From contig NZ_JAMNXL010000011.1 of the NCBI RefSeq assembly GCF_023653175.1, positions 1-40,193 on the forward strand: a DNA stretch of 40,193 bases, written 5' to 3'. This stretch comes from Erythrobacter sp. GTDB taxonomy: Bacteria > Pseudomonadota > Alphaproteobacteria > Sphingomonadales > Sphingomonadaceae. Each line of letters begins with the position of its first letter. Position 1 is the stretch's first letter. This document shows, one piece after another, positions 8,094 through 15,838 of the stretch. Position numbers and translations under genes: made by a program. Below the pieces are notes generated by a model, which had not been told where the DNA came from, ran no database searches, and saw nothing but the letters and a program-made list of their open reading frames with translations.

Positions 8094-8951
8094 TCAGATA
8101 CCCATGCGCACAGACGTGTCGCACTTGTGCTCGTATGAATTGAGGAAGGGAAGCGAGACGACGTGGCCGTCGAAGTTGCCCTTGTACGAAATCAGCGTCT
8201 TTTCTGCCGCGACTTCCTCGACCTTGATGAGAAGGCCGTGATGGAGGACGACGTCACCGCCCAGCAAGCCGCGGCCCATTGCCGGCGAACCGAGCGACAT
8301 CGGCCAGTTCAGCCCGTCCGCCCCGTAGAGCTTGGCGCGGGTGAAGGCCTCGTAATAGGGCGGCGAGCCGTCGCGCGGCTTGCGGCGCAGCGGGATGTGG
8401 TCGGCATAGAACGTGATGCTCGGCCCGCCGCGGAAGGCGGTCGGCGCGATCGGCTTCATGCTTACCGGCGCGATGGTCTGAACGCCCTCCTTGGGGTGCT
8501 CCCAAGCCATCGCGAACCAGTTGTCGCCGCCGCGGCTGCGCACCTGGACGCGGTCGAAACTGCCGTCGCCATCGGGATCGAAGACGCAGATCCGCTCGCG
8601 CGCGGCGATGTCCGCGGACTTGAGCTGGGGGTAGTTGCAGCGCACCGGCGTGGTCTTGGAGCGCATCGCCATCAGCTGGTCACCCGGGCGCAGCAGCGTC
8701 GTCCCGGCGAGCACCACCGGCTGCTCGACCTCATAGAGCCCGAGCGGCAGCAGCCGGGTCTCGAAAATCGGCGAATCCTCGGGGATCCAGACGGCCTCGG
8801 CGGGCTTCTGGATCGGCTCCATCCGGAACTCGGCGGTATAGCAGGCGAGGCGCGGCTTGGTCTGCGCCTCGGCTGCGACGCCCAGTGCGCAGGCGATCAG
8901 CGCGAGCGACGCGCCCGATAGTCTCGCAACCCTCGCCCTGCCCCCGCGCAC
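8094..8951 (-). CDS. Secreted hypothetical protein A of the pnt operon, with Asp-rich loop
   Basis: About 285 aa. I chose GTG 8951, preceded by AGGGG and 4 bases after the PH-gene stop; a TTG at 8972 is also possible. The N-terminus is a signal peptide (basic region, then LALIACALGVAAEAQ). The body contains LLPLGLYEVEQPVV and CVFDPDGDGSFDRV; the DPDGDG loop resembles a calcium-binding DxDxDG motif. Both segments have counterparts in secreted protein B (9473-10258), so the two look like distant paralogs. The family is not recognised. Its place between pntA1 and pntA2 suggests periplasmic function but does not prove a link to the transhydrogenase. Confidence 0.75.
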   Translation of the reverse strand: MRGGRARVARLSGASLALIACALGVAAEAQTKPRLACYTAEFRMEPIQKPAEAVWIPEDSPIFETRLLPLGLYEVEQPVVLAGTTLLRPGDQLMAMRSKTTPVRCNYPQLKSADIAARERICVFDPDGDGSFDRVQVRSRGGDNWFAMAWEHPKEGVQTIAPVSMKPIAPTAFRGGPSITFYADHIPLRRKPRDGSPPYYEAFTRAKLYGADGLNWPMSLGSPAMGRGLLGGDVVLHHGLLIKVEEVAAEKTLISYKGNFDGHVVSLPFLNSYEHKCDTSVRMGI

Positions 8952-8955
8952 GCCC

Positions 8956-9321
8956 CTATTTCCCCGGCGCAAGATATTCGGTGAGCAGCGTCACCAGCCC
9001 CGGAACGTCCGCGCCGCGGCTGAGGTTCAGGGCGATGGGTTCGCTGCCCGAGATGGTGATGGTGAGCTCGGTGTCGAGATCGAAATGGCCTGCGCTCTCC
9101 AGCGTGAAGGTGGTGATCGCGCGGTAGGGGATCGACAGGTAGCGGCGCTTCGATCCGGTCAGGCCCTGGATGTCGGTGATCATGATCCGCCGGTCGGTGA
9201 AGATGATCGAATCGCGGATCATCTTGAAGGCGAAGCGGACCTGCTCGCCCGCGCCGAGCGCGTAGCCGAGGTCATCGGCAGCATCGGCGGCGTCCCAGAC
9301 GGTGGCGTTGATCAGGCCCAT
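8956..9321 (-). CDS. Bacterial PH-domain (bPH_1-like) protein
   Basis: A 121-aa soluble protein made of one pleckstrin-homology-like domain, the bPH_1 type. The landmarks are FKMIRDSIIFTDRRIMITD, then SIPYRAITTFTLESAGHFD, then ELTITISG. The RDxxxxTDRR core is typical of this family, whose function is unknown. It is usually a stand-alone cytoplasmic protein. ATG 9321 overlaps by 10 bases the end of the pntA2-like mini reading frame. The gene sits between the two copies of the proposed duplication in the pnt operon, so it may be a later insertion there. Confidence 0.85.
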   Translation of the reverse strand: MGLINATVWDAADAADDLGYALGAGEQVRFAFKMIRDSIIFTDRRIMITDIQGLTGSKRRYLSIPYRAITTFTLESAGHFDLDTELTITISGSEPIALNLSRGADVPGLVTLLTEYLAPGK

Positions 9322-9443
9322 TGGCTTGCCCCGGTTGCCGCCCGTTGACGAACACGCCGCGCGGAGGCGGCCACCGACCGAACGACGGAGGGGCCCGCGA
9401 AGCAGGCCAGTCCGACGATCCAGAGGATTGGGATAAAGTCCAT
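9312..9443 (-). pseudogene. Relic copy of pntA2 N-terminus (43-codon reading frame)
   Basis: This short frame starts MDFIPILWIVGLACFAGPSV, against MDFISILSIFVLACFVGYYV in the intact pntA2 at 8077. Over the first 24 codons I count 56 of 72 identical bases and 16 of 24 identical residues; after that the similarity stops and the frame ends in an unrelated basic tail. Both copies directly follow a gene for a similar secreted protein, so this is best read as a remnant of a segmental duplication. It still has an ATG, a GGAG about 14 bases upstream and a hydrophobic helix, and its stop overlaps the PH-gene start. It could be translated as a small membrane peptide or serve to couple translation. Confidence 0.7.
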
Positions 9444-9472
9444 GTTGGCGACGCTCCGAAGGAAGTCAGCGG

Positions 9473-10258
9473 TTAGTAGGTGGTCCCGACTTTGGGAGGG
9501 TCGAGCAGAATTCTGGCAGATGATTTGCCGATCGAAACGAGCGTCAGACTGCCACCGGGCAGATTCGCGAGCTGCTGCTGCCCCCGCCCCCCGGGAAATG
9601 TCAGTTCCGGGGCGCAGAAGGGGGTCATGATATTCCCGCCCCACACGTCCTTGCCCTCGTTCTTCATCGCACACAGATTGAACCGCGTGCCGCGCCCGCT
9701 TTTCGGCCACGTCAGCGTGAGTTCGATATTCATTTTGGCCGTCGCCGGAACTTCGGCAACCGGCGCGGCGGTAACGGGCGAGCCGAGCGGCTGCCACGGC
9801 GACACCGGATTGACGTCGACCAGAAACCCGATCTTGGTCATCGAGTCCCATTCGATGAAGCGTGTCTGCACCTTGGAGGAATGATCGAAGCGCCCGTCAC
9901 TGTCACTGTCGGCCAGGCAGGAGATGGTGTCCTGACCCGGCCGGCGGCCGGGCTCGCAGATCACGCCGGTGCCGATGATGCTGGGGGCGAACAAGGCGCC
10001 AGCCGGAATGGCGGAGGAACCCTTGGCGCGCACCGCGGGCTGCTCAAGAGCGAGCAGACCGAGCGGTTGCGCCGTCGCGACCGAATACGGCTTGTTCTTG
10101 GCAATATCGAACGCCAGTTGCGGTTCGACGGCCGCGACGATCTGCCACGAGATTTTGACTTCCGGAGGAAGATTGGCCTGCGCATTCGCCGACACGGCGG
10201 CGATCCCGGCGAGGGCCGGGAGAAGCAACCTTGCAGTTCCAACCAGCCGGGAAATCAC
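9473..10258 (-). CDS. Secreted hypothetical protein B of the pnt operon, paralog of protein A
   Basis: A 261-aa protein starting at GTG 10258, which overlaps the pntA1 stop as GTGA. It has a signal peptide (ISRLVGTARLLLPALAGIAA, then VSANAQA). AQPLGLLALEQPAV and SCLADSDSDGRFDHS line up with LLPLGLYEVEQPVV and ICVFDPDGDGSFDRV of protein A, and the DSDSDG loop is again DxDxDG-like. The C-terminal halves have drifted much farther. The family is not recognised. The gene is followed by the pntA2 relic just as protein A is followed by the intact pntA2. Confidence 0.75.
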   Translation of the reverse strand: MISRLVGTARLLLPALAGIAAVSANAQANLPPEVKISWQIVAAVEPQLAFDIAKNKPYSVATAQPLGLLALEQPAVRAKGSSAIPAGALFAPSIIGTGVICEPGRRPGQDTISCLADSDSDGRFDHSSKVQTRFIEWDSMTKIGFLVDVNPVSPWQPLGSPVTAAPVAEVPATAKMNIELTLTWPKSGRGTRFNLCAMKNEGKDVWGGNIMTPFCAPELTFPGGRGQQQLANLPGGSLTLVSIGKSSARILLDPPKVGTTY

Positions 10259-11376
10259 CCCTGAAGCCTCTCGTTCACAACCTTGCCGCCCTGCGTGAGG
10301 CGGATGGCATTGCCGATTTCCTCGTCCAGCGCGGGCTTACCGGCCTCCTTGTCCCAGAAGGCGCTGAGGAAATTGTAGTGGTTGCGCGCGAACAGCGCCG
10401 AGGCGTCGGCGGGGAGCGCGGCGGGGGTGTTGGCATAGCCGATAATCTTGACGCCGTGCTTGACCACGACCTCGTCAGCCACCGAACCTTCCACGTTCCC
10501 GCCTTGCGCCACCGCAAGGTCGAAGATCACGCTGCCCGGCTTCATCGTCGCGATCTGCGCGTCGGTGACGAGGCGCGGCGCGGCGCGGCCCGGAATCAAA
10601 GCCGTCGTGATGACGATGTCCTGCTTGGCGATGTGGCTGGAGACCAGTTCGGCCTGCGCCTTCTGGTATTCCTCGCTCATTTCGGTGGCATAGCCGCCCG
10701 AACCTTCGCCCTCGATCCCGGCGACATTCTCGACAAAGATCGGCTTGGCGCCGAGCGACTGGATCTGCTCCTTGGTCGCGCTCCGCACGTCGGTCGCCGA
10801 GACCTGCGCGCCCAGACGCCGCGCAGTGGCGATGGCTTGCAAGCCCGCCACGCCCACGCCCATGATAAAGGCGCGCGCGGCCTGCACCGTGCCGGCAGCG
10901 GTCATCATCATCGGGAAGGCGCGGCCATAGGCGTCCGCTGCCGCCAGCACCGCCTTGTAGCCGGCAAGGTTCGACTGCGAGGACAGCACGTCCATCGACT
11001 GCGCGCGGGTGATGCGCGGCATGAACTCCATGCTCAGTGCCTCGAAGCCCGCCGCAGCGTAAGCATCGACAACATCGCGCTTGCCGAAGGGATCGAACAG
11101 CGCCGCCACCCATGCACCCGGCTTCGCACCCGCCAGCAGCGCCACATCGGGCGCCTGAATGCCGAGCACGATGTCGGCATCCTTCACCGTCGCGGCAGCG
11201 TCACCGACGCTGGCCCCTGCCTCGGCATAGGCTTCGTCGGTGATCGAGGCGATTACCCCCGCGCCCGCCTCCACCGCGACCGTGCAGCCGAGGGCCGCAA
11301 ACTTCTTGGCCGTTTCCGGCGTGGCGGCAACGCGCGTCTCGCCCGAGGCGCGCTCTGTCAGGATGGCGATTTTCAC
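10255..11376 (-). CDS. pntA1: NAD(P) transhydrogenase subunit alpha, NAD-binding part (PntA1)
   Basis: A 373-aa NAD(H)-binding domain I of the proton-translocating transhydrogenase, related to alanine dehydrogenase. Visible motifs are ERASGETRVAATPETAKKF at the start, the RITRAQSMDVLSSQSNLAGY region near 130-150, the Rossmann loop GVGVAGLQAIATARRLGAQV, and the late TALIPGRAAPRLVT and SVIFDLAVAQGGNVE. The protein is cytosolic and binds the membrane subunits PntA2 and PntB, which here are separated from it by four reading frames, an unusual arrangement. The ATG at 11376 lies 10 bases after the oxidase subunit IV gene. Confidence 0.96.
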   Translation of the reverse strand: MKIAILTERASGETRVAATPETAKKFAALGCTVAVEAGAGVIASITDEAYAEAGASVGDAAATVKDADIVLGIQAPDVALLAGAKPGAWVAALFDPFGKRDVVDAYAAAGFEALSMEFMPRITRAQSMDVLSSQSNLAGYKAVLAAADAYGRAFPMMMTAAGTVQAARAFIMGVGVAGLQAIATARRLGAQVSATDVRSATKEQIQSLGAKPIFVENVAGIEGEGSGGYATEMSEEYQKAQAELVSSHIAKQDIVITTALIPGRAAPRLVTDAQIATMKPGSVIFDLAVAQGGNVEGSVADEVVVKHGVKIIGYANTPAALPADASALFARNHYNFLSAFWDKEAGKPALDEEIGNAIRLTQGGKVVNERLQG

Positions 11377-11386
11377 GAGAGCGCGC

Positions 11387-11509
11387 TTAGCTGGCGATCG
11401 CGGCGACGACAGCGAAGGTGATCACCGCGATCACCGGGACGGCCCATTTCAGCGTGGCCATGAAGCCGCTGTAGGTGGCCGTGGCCTTATCCATGTCGTG
11501 AACACTCAT
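11387..11509 (-). CDS. aa3-type cytochrome c oxidase subunit IV-like peptide
   Basis: A 40-aa peptide: MSVHDMDKATATYSGFMATL then KWAVPVIAVITFAVVAAIAS. The ATYxGF...LKW...P...V pattern plus one membrane helix is the bacterial aa3 oxidase subunit IV signature (COX4_pro_2-like). I took ATG 11509; a longer frame to 11596 adds non-conserved residues. It leads the pnt operon, 10 bases ahead of pntA1. The known family member is a small, non-catalytic subunit of cytochrome oxidase; whether this one joins the oxidase or the transhydrogenase is open. Confidence 0.85.
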   Translation of the reverse strand: MSVHDMDKATATYSGFMATLKWAVPVIAVITFAVVAAIAS

Positions 11510-11572
11510 GATGTCTCTTCCCCTTGGGCGGCCTAACGCTCGGGCGAGCGATTGGTTGCCGAATGGTTGTCG

Positions 11573-11615
11573 AAAAAAACGGGCCGCGTGGCCCATGCCG
11601 CTCCCGTATCGGAGC
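11573..11615 (-). terminator. Two hairpins and a T-run in the leader of the pnt operon
   Basis: Read on the minus strand, GCTCC(6-base loop)GGAGC at 11615-11600 is followed by GGGCC(4-base loop)GGCCC at 11594-11581 and then seven T's at 11579-11573. This is a standard intrinsic terminator shape, and it ends 63 bases before the oxidase subunit IV start. With no minus-strand gene ending nearby, it may be an attenuator of the operon or the end of an upstream small RNA. The rest of 11510-11816, between the divergent genes, holds no gene I can see. Confidence 0.5.
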
Positions 11616-11816
11616 CGCGCGCGCTTCTCAAGCCAACTTTAGTGAGAGGCAGGCGAGAGGCACCGGCCCCTCCCCGGCTGCGGTGCGATCTGCACACCTG
11701 TCCCGCTGCGGCACAGTCTTAATCGGGTTTTTACCCCTCCCAGCTATTGCTCGCTGCTGATGTCGGCGCGGGGCCCTTTCGTCCCGCGCCAGCAAGGGAG
11801 CCGAACGGCACGACTG

Positions 11817-13262
11817 ATGGCAGAGATGGATTGCCTTCCCCAGGCGCAGGATGACGCGCGGATCGTCATGCTCATCGATGACGAGCCCGCGCAGGGCCGC
11901 CTCATCACCGCGATCGCCGCGCGCGATGGCTGGCGCACGATCGTCGCCCCCGACGCCGAGACCGCGATCGCCATGCTCGGCACGCGCGAAGGGATGCAGC
12001 TTTCCGCGATCCTGCTCGACCAGTGGGTGCCGGGCGATGATGCCTGCGCGCTGATCACCGAATTGAAGTCGCGCCGCCCGGCCCTGCCGATCCTGATGCT
12101 CACCACCAGCGCCTCGCCGCTGCTCGCGGTCGAGGCGATGCGCGCGGGCGCTTCGGACTATCTGGTCAAGCCCGTCTCGGCCGACCGGCTCATGGAGGCG
12201 CTGCGCTCTGTCACCACCCGCGATGTCCCGCGTGACGAACTCGCCCCGCTGACCGAGAAGATGTCGGCCAGCCTCGATTTCGACGCGATGATCGGCACCG
12301 CGCCCAGTTTCCGCGCCGCGCTCGCCCAGGCCGCCAAGGCCGCGCGCGGGCATGGCCATGTCCTGATCGAGGGCGAGAGCGGCACCGGCAAGGAAATGCT
12401 GATGCGCGCGATGCACGGCGCATCGCCGCGGGCCAAGGAAGCCTTTCGCATCATCAACCTCGCCTCTGTCCCCCCCGGCTCGATCGATTCGGTGCTGTTC
12501 GGCCACGAGGCCGGCAGCTTCCCCGGCGCCTTCGACCGCCAGATCGGCGCCTTCCAGCATTGCGACGGCGGCACGCTGATCCTCGACGAGATCGACCGCC
12601 TCACCCCCGCCCTCCAGCAGCGCCTCGCCGAGGCTCTGGACAGCGGCATCATCCGCCCCGTGGGCGCGAGCTACGGCTTCCGCGTCGACGTGCGGCTGCT
12701 GGTCACCAGCAATGTCGGGCTCGACCGGATGGTCGCGGCCGGACAGTTCGACGCACGCCTCGCCGCCAGGCTGAGCGCGACCCGCATCGTCTTGCCCCCC
12801 TTGCGCGAGCGCACCGGTGACATCCCCGCGCTGGCCCGCCACTTCCTCGCCCGGATCGGCGAGCAGCCGGGCCTCAACCACCTCTCGGTCGGCGACGGCG
12901 CGCTGGCGCTGCTGGCCGCCTATGACTGGCCGGGCAATGTCCGCCAGCTGCAATCGGTATTGTTCCGCGCCGCGGTCTATTGCGAGGGCAATTCGCTCAC
13001 CGCCGACAGCTTCCCGCAGCTGTCCGAAATGCTCGGCGAACAGGGCAGCGTCACCGCCGCGAGCACGCACGAGGGCGTGGGCATCATGCTCTACACCCCC
13101 GACGGCAACCTGCGCCCGCTCGAAGAGATCGAGGCCGACGTGATCCGCCTCGCCATCGGCCACTACCGCGGCCGCATGACCGAGGTCGCGCGGCGGCTGG
13201 GGATCGGGCGCTCGACCCTCTATCGCAAGCTCAGCGATCTCGGGATCGATAACGCTGCTTGA
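11817..13262 (+). CDS. NtrC-family response regulator with altered GAFTGA loop
   Basis: About 481 aa from ATG 11817; ATGs at 11760 and 11826 are alternatives, and the AAGGGAG at 11795 is rather far from any of them. The receiver domain (1-125) has D21/D22, phospho-acceptor D68 (ILLDQW) and K118 (LVKP). The AAA+ domain has Walker A GESGTGKE (186-193), Walker B GGTLILDEID and a late WPGNVRQLQ. The C-terminus is a Fis-type HTH (MTEVARRLGIGRSTLYRKL). The sigma54-contact loop, GAFTGA in true activators, is GSFPGA here (233-238). Since the Thr is important for sigma54 contact, this protein may regulate without sigma54. No partner kinase gene is adjacent. Confidence 0.9.
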   Translation: MAEMDCLPQAQDDARIVMLIDDEPAQGRLITAIAARDGWRTIVAPDAETAIAMLGTREGMQLSAILLDQWVPGDDACALITELKSRRPALPILMLTTSASPLLAVEAMRAGASDYLVKPVSADRLMEALRSVTTRDVPRDELAPLTEKMSASLDFDAMIGTAPSFRAALAQAAKAARGHGHVLIEGESGTGKEMLMRAMHGASPRAKEAFRIINLASVPPGSIDSVLFGHEAGSFPGAFDRQIGAFQHCDGGTLILDEIDRLTPALQQRLAEALDSGIIRPVGASYGFRVDVRLLVTSNVGLDRMVAAGQFDARLAARLSATRIVLPPLRERTGDIPALARHFLARIGEQPGLNHLSVGDGALALLAAYDWPGNVRQLQSVLFRAAVYCEGNSLTADSFPQLSEMLGEQGSVTAASTHEGVGIMLYTPDGNLRPLEEIEADVIRLAIGHYRGRMTEVARRLGIGRSTLYRKLSDLGIDNAA

Positions 13263-13293
13263 TCGGCGCGCCGTGCCAGCCTAGCGGCGCGGC

Positions 13294-14055
13294 ATGACAC
13301 AGCTTCAGGATTTCGCGGGGCGCGTCGCGCTCGTTACGGGGGCGGCATCGGGGATCGGGGCGGCCTGTGCCGAGGCATTGGCGGCACGCGGGTGCTCGCG
13401 GCTGGTGCTGGTCGATGTCGATGGCGCGGGGATGGACGCGCTCGACCTTGGGGCATGCGAGGTGCACCGCATCGTCGGCAGCGTCGCCGACGCCGGTCTT
13501 TGGCAGGCCGTCGCGCCCTCGTTGGCGGGTCTTGACCATGCAGTTGTCAATGCCGGGATCGGTTCGGGCGGGCTCATCGCCTCGGTATCGCTCGCCGAAT
13601 GGCGGCGGGTGATGGACGTGAACCTCGACGGCGCCTTTCTCACGCTGGGCCATGCGCTCAGGGCGATGGAGGGCAAGCGTGGCAGCGTGGTCGTCGTGTC
13701 GTCGACCACTGGTCTCAAGCCCGTTCCCGGGATCGGCCCCTACGGCGTCGCCAAGGCCGCAGTCGCCCACATGGCGCGCATCGCCGCCGCCGAAAATGCG
13801 AAAAAGGGTATCCGCGTCAATGCAATAGCCCCGGGCGGGGTCGACACCGCGATCTGGGAGAGCGGGGAGGATTTCAAGGCCTCGGTCGCCGCGATCGGCC
13901 GCGAGGCGACCCTTGCGCGGATGGCCAAGACCACGCCGCTGGGCCGCTTCGCCACCTCCGCGGAGATGGCGGATTCGATCCTCTACCTGCTCTCCGATGC
14001 CGCCGCCAACATCACCGGCCACGTCATGGTATCGGACGGCGGCTTCACGCTGTGA
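13294..14055 (+). CDS. Short-chain dehydrogenase/reductase
   Basis: A 253-aa classical SDR. It has the cofactor loop TGAASGIG near residues 15-22, NAG near 89-91, the catalytic Ser in VVSSTTG, Y150 and K154 in YGVAK, and the C-terminal NITGHVMVSDGGFTL typical of the fold. The D in LVLVDVDG after the second strand suggests NAD(H) preference. The substrate is unknown. It follows the regulator gene by 31 bases on the same strand and may be co-transcribed. The parS site begins 37 bases after its stop. Confidence 0.92.
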   Translation: MTQLQDFAGRVALVTGAASGIGAACAEALAARGCSRLVLVDVDGAGMDALDLGACEVHRIVGSVADAGLWQAVAPSLAGLDHAVVNAGIGSGGLIASVSLAEWRRVMDVNLDGAFLTLGHALRAMEGKRGSVVVVSSTTGLKPVPGIGPYGVAKAAVAHMARIAAAENAKKGIRVNAIAPGGVDTAIWESGEDFKASVAAIGREATLARMAKTTPLGRFATSAEMADSILYLLSDAAANITGHVMVSDGGFTL

Positions 14056-14092
14056 TGGATTGCCGGAGCGGATTTCCTACACTAACCCTTTG

Positions 14093-14114
14093 AAATGTTT
14101 CACGTGAAACATTT
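14093..14114. promoter_or_regulatory. parS: parS centromere-like site (ParB binding)
   Basis: TGTTTCACGTGAAACA at 14096-14111 is an exact match to the bacterial parS consensus, and the palindrome is perfect over 22 bases (14093-14114). It lies between the SDR stop and the convergent secreted-protein gene. parS sites nucleate ParB spreading and cluster near the chromosomal origin. A second near-perfect copy at 29306 supports function. Confidence 0.93.
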
Positions 14115-14131
14115 TGCACGCGCAGTCAGGA

Positions 14132-14560
14132 TCAGGCCGGCTCGATCGTGAAGCCCGGAACTGCCGCCGGTTCCTTGTGGCCGGGGTGGTACATGTCCAT
14201 GTAGATCATCGACTTGGCAGGCGTGCTGCCCTCGCACAGCACCTCGTAGCCGTCGATGATCCGCTGGTAGACCCCGAGGCCGAAATTGCCGACGCGGGCG
14301 TAGGTCGGGCGCTTGCCGTCGGCACAGCGCAGGCGGTTGAGGTAAGCGCGCTGTCCGCCGGGCATGTCGGCGCGCACCGGGTTCTCCTTGGCTCCGAGCG
14401 GGTGCGCCTGCGCCGCCTCGATCAGCTTGGCGAGCTCCTTGCCGCTGACGATCTTGTTGCCGAAGATGTCGGTCGCTTCCTGCGCCGCCACCGGCAGCGC
14501 CGCGCCGCCCGCCAGCATCGCCGCCACCAGTCCCGTCAGCATTGCTTTGCCCAGCATCAT
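14132..14560 (-). CDS. Secreted hypothetical protein
   Basis: A 142-aa protein from ATG 14560, with GGGAGGACAG just upstream. The signal peptide is GKAMLTGLVAAMLAGGAALP followed by VAAQ. The mature part is short and soluble, with two cysteines (LRCADGKRP and EVLCEGST) that could form a disulfide, and a MIYMDMYHPGHKE segment. No family is recognised. It follows the PhoD-like phosphatase gene by 58 bases on the same strand and may be co-transcribed with it. Confidence 0.75.
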   Translation of the reverse strand: MMLGKAMLTGLVAAMLAGGAALPVAAQEATDIFGNKIVSGKELAKLIEAAQAHPLGAKENPVRADMPGGQRAYLNRLRCADGKRPTYARVGNFGLGVYQRIIDGYEVLCEGSTPAKSMIYMDMYHPGHKEPAAVPGFTIEPA

Positions 14561-14618
14561 CTGTCCTCCCCGTTATTTGCCAGAGACTTGCACAAAGCCC
14601 GCGCCGCGGCAAGCGGTC

Positions 14619-15767
14619 TCACCAGCCGAAGGTCTCGCTCGCCAGCGTGGCGCTGGTGTTGCCCTTGAGGCTGACGGTCACGCGCTTGGCCTGCCAGTCG
14701 ATATCGACCAGCCCGTAATTCTCGATCGGATAGAACTTCCCGACCCGCGCCGCGTCCGGCTCGCGCGCGGTACTGCGCTCGATGTCGTCGCCGAAAGCGA
14801 GGTTGAGCGAGGAGCTGGTCAGCTCCCAGATGGTCTGGCCCGTGTGTTCGACCTTGTAGATTCCGCCCGCATGGCGATCGCCCGAGAGCAGCACCAGCCC
14901 GCTCTTGGCGCGCTTGCCCAAGAGGTCGAGCAGCCGGGTGCGCTCGGCCGGGAAGTTGGTCCAGCCTTCGAACTGGTGCGCGGTCGTCAGCACCTGGGTG
15001 GAGGAGACCACGATCCTGAGGTCGGCCGGCTTGGCAAGCTCGGCCGCCAGCCACGCCCATTGCGCCTCGCCGAGCACGGTCTTGCCCGCGCTGTCATCGG
15101 GCAGATAGCCGCCGAGCGGCGGGCGGTCCTTGGTCCAGCCTGCGCGCTTCAAGTCCGAACGGAAGAACCGCGTGTCGAGCATGATCACCTGCACGCGCTT
15201 GCCTTGAGGGCCGGTGATGGTGCTCTCGTAGATCCCGGGCCGCGCCTTGACCGCCTCGGACGAACCCCAGAAGGTCTCGAACAGGGTCTCCGACCAGCCG
15301 CGGAACGGGAAGCTGCCGCCGGCATCGTTGAAGCCGAAATCATGGTCGTCCCAGGTCGCCATCATCGGCACCTTGGCGCGGAAACCGGTGAATTCTGGAT
15401 GCGAGGCCTGCAGCGCATAGGCGCGGCGCAGGGATTCGAGACCCGCGTCGCCATCCCAGCCGTTGTCGCCATAGACATTGTCGCCGATCATCAGGAACAG
15501 TTGCGGATTGGCCGCAGCAATCTGCGCCCACATGTGCTGCGATGCGCTCTGGTGGTTGCAGCTGCCGACCGCGATGCGGGTGAGCGTGGTGTCGGGCATC
15601 AGCACCGGATTGATCCCGGCGTAGGGCAAGACCGATTTGGTCTTCAGCCCCTCGTAATAGGGCGAAAGCAGCTGGTCGGGGGTGACCTCAACGGTTTGCG
15701 GGGTCTGGGCGAGGGCCGGTGCGGCAAGCGCGAGGACGGCGGCGGCGGAGAGCAGGGTGCGGCGCAT
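14619..15767 (-). CDS. PhoD-like secreted alkaline phosphatase/phosphodiesterase
   Basis: A 382-aa protein from ATG 15767 (GAGGAAC upstream) with a signal peptide MRRTLLSAAAVLALAAPALA. It belongs to the PhoD-like metallophosphoesterase group. The metal-binding motifs are SCNHQ near the start, FLMIGDNVYGDNGW, MATWDDHDFGFND and LLSGDRHAGGIY. Such enzymes hydrolyse phosphomonoesters or phosphodiesters outside the cytoplasm, with Ca/Fe in well-studied PhoD proteins. It is shorter than B. subtilis PhoD, matching the compact type common in Gram-negatives. folP ends 71 bases upstream. Confidence 0.9.
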   Translation of the reverse strand: MRRTLLSAAAVLALAAPALAQTPQTVEVTPDQLLSPYYEGLKTKSVLPYAGINPVLMPDTTLTRIAVGSCNHQSASQHMWAQIAAANPQLFLMIGDNVYGDNGWDGDAGLESLRRAYALQASHPEFTGFRAKVPMMATWDDHDFGFNDAGGSFPFRGWSETLFETFWGSSEAVKARPGIYESTITGPQGKRVQVIMLDTRFFRSDLKRAGWTKDRPPLGGYLPDDSAGKTVLGEAQWAWLAAELAKPADLRIVVSSTQVLTTAHQFEGWTNFPAERTRLLDLLGKRAKSGLVLLSGDRHAGGIYKVEHTGQTIWELTSSSLNLAFGDDIERSTAREPDAARVGKFYPIENYGLVDIDWQAKRVTVSLKGNTSATLASETFGW

Positions 15768-15838
15768 GGACAAGTTCCTCGTTCGAAAGGGTTGCGCGAA
15801 GCTCTGGCGGCGGCCCGTTACAGAACCGTGGCAGGGTC

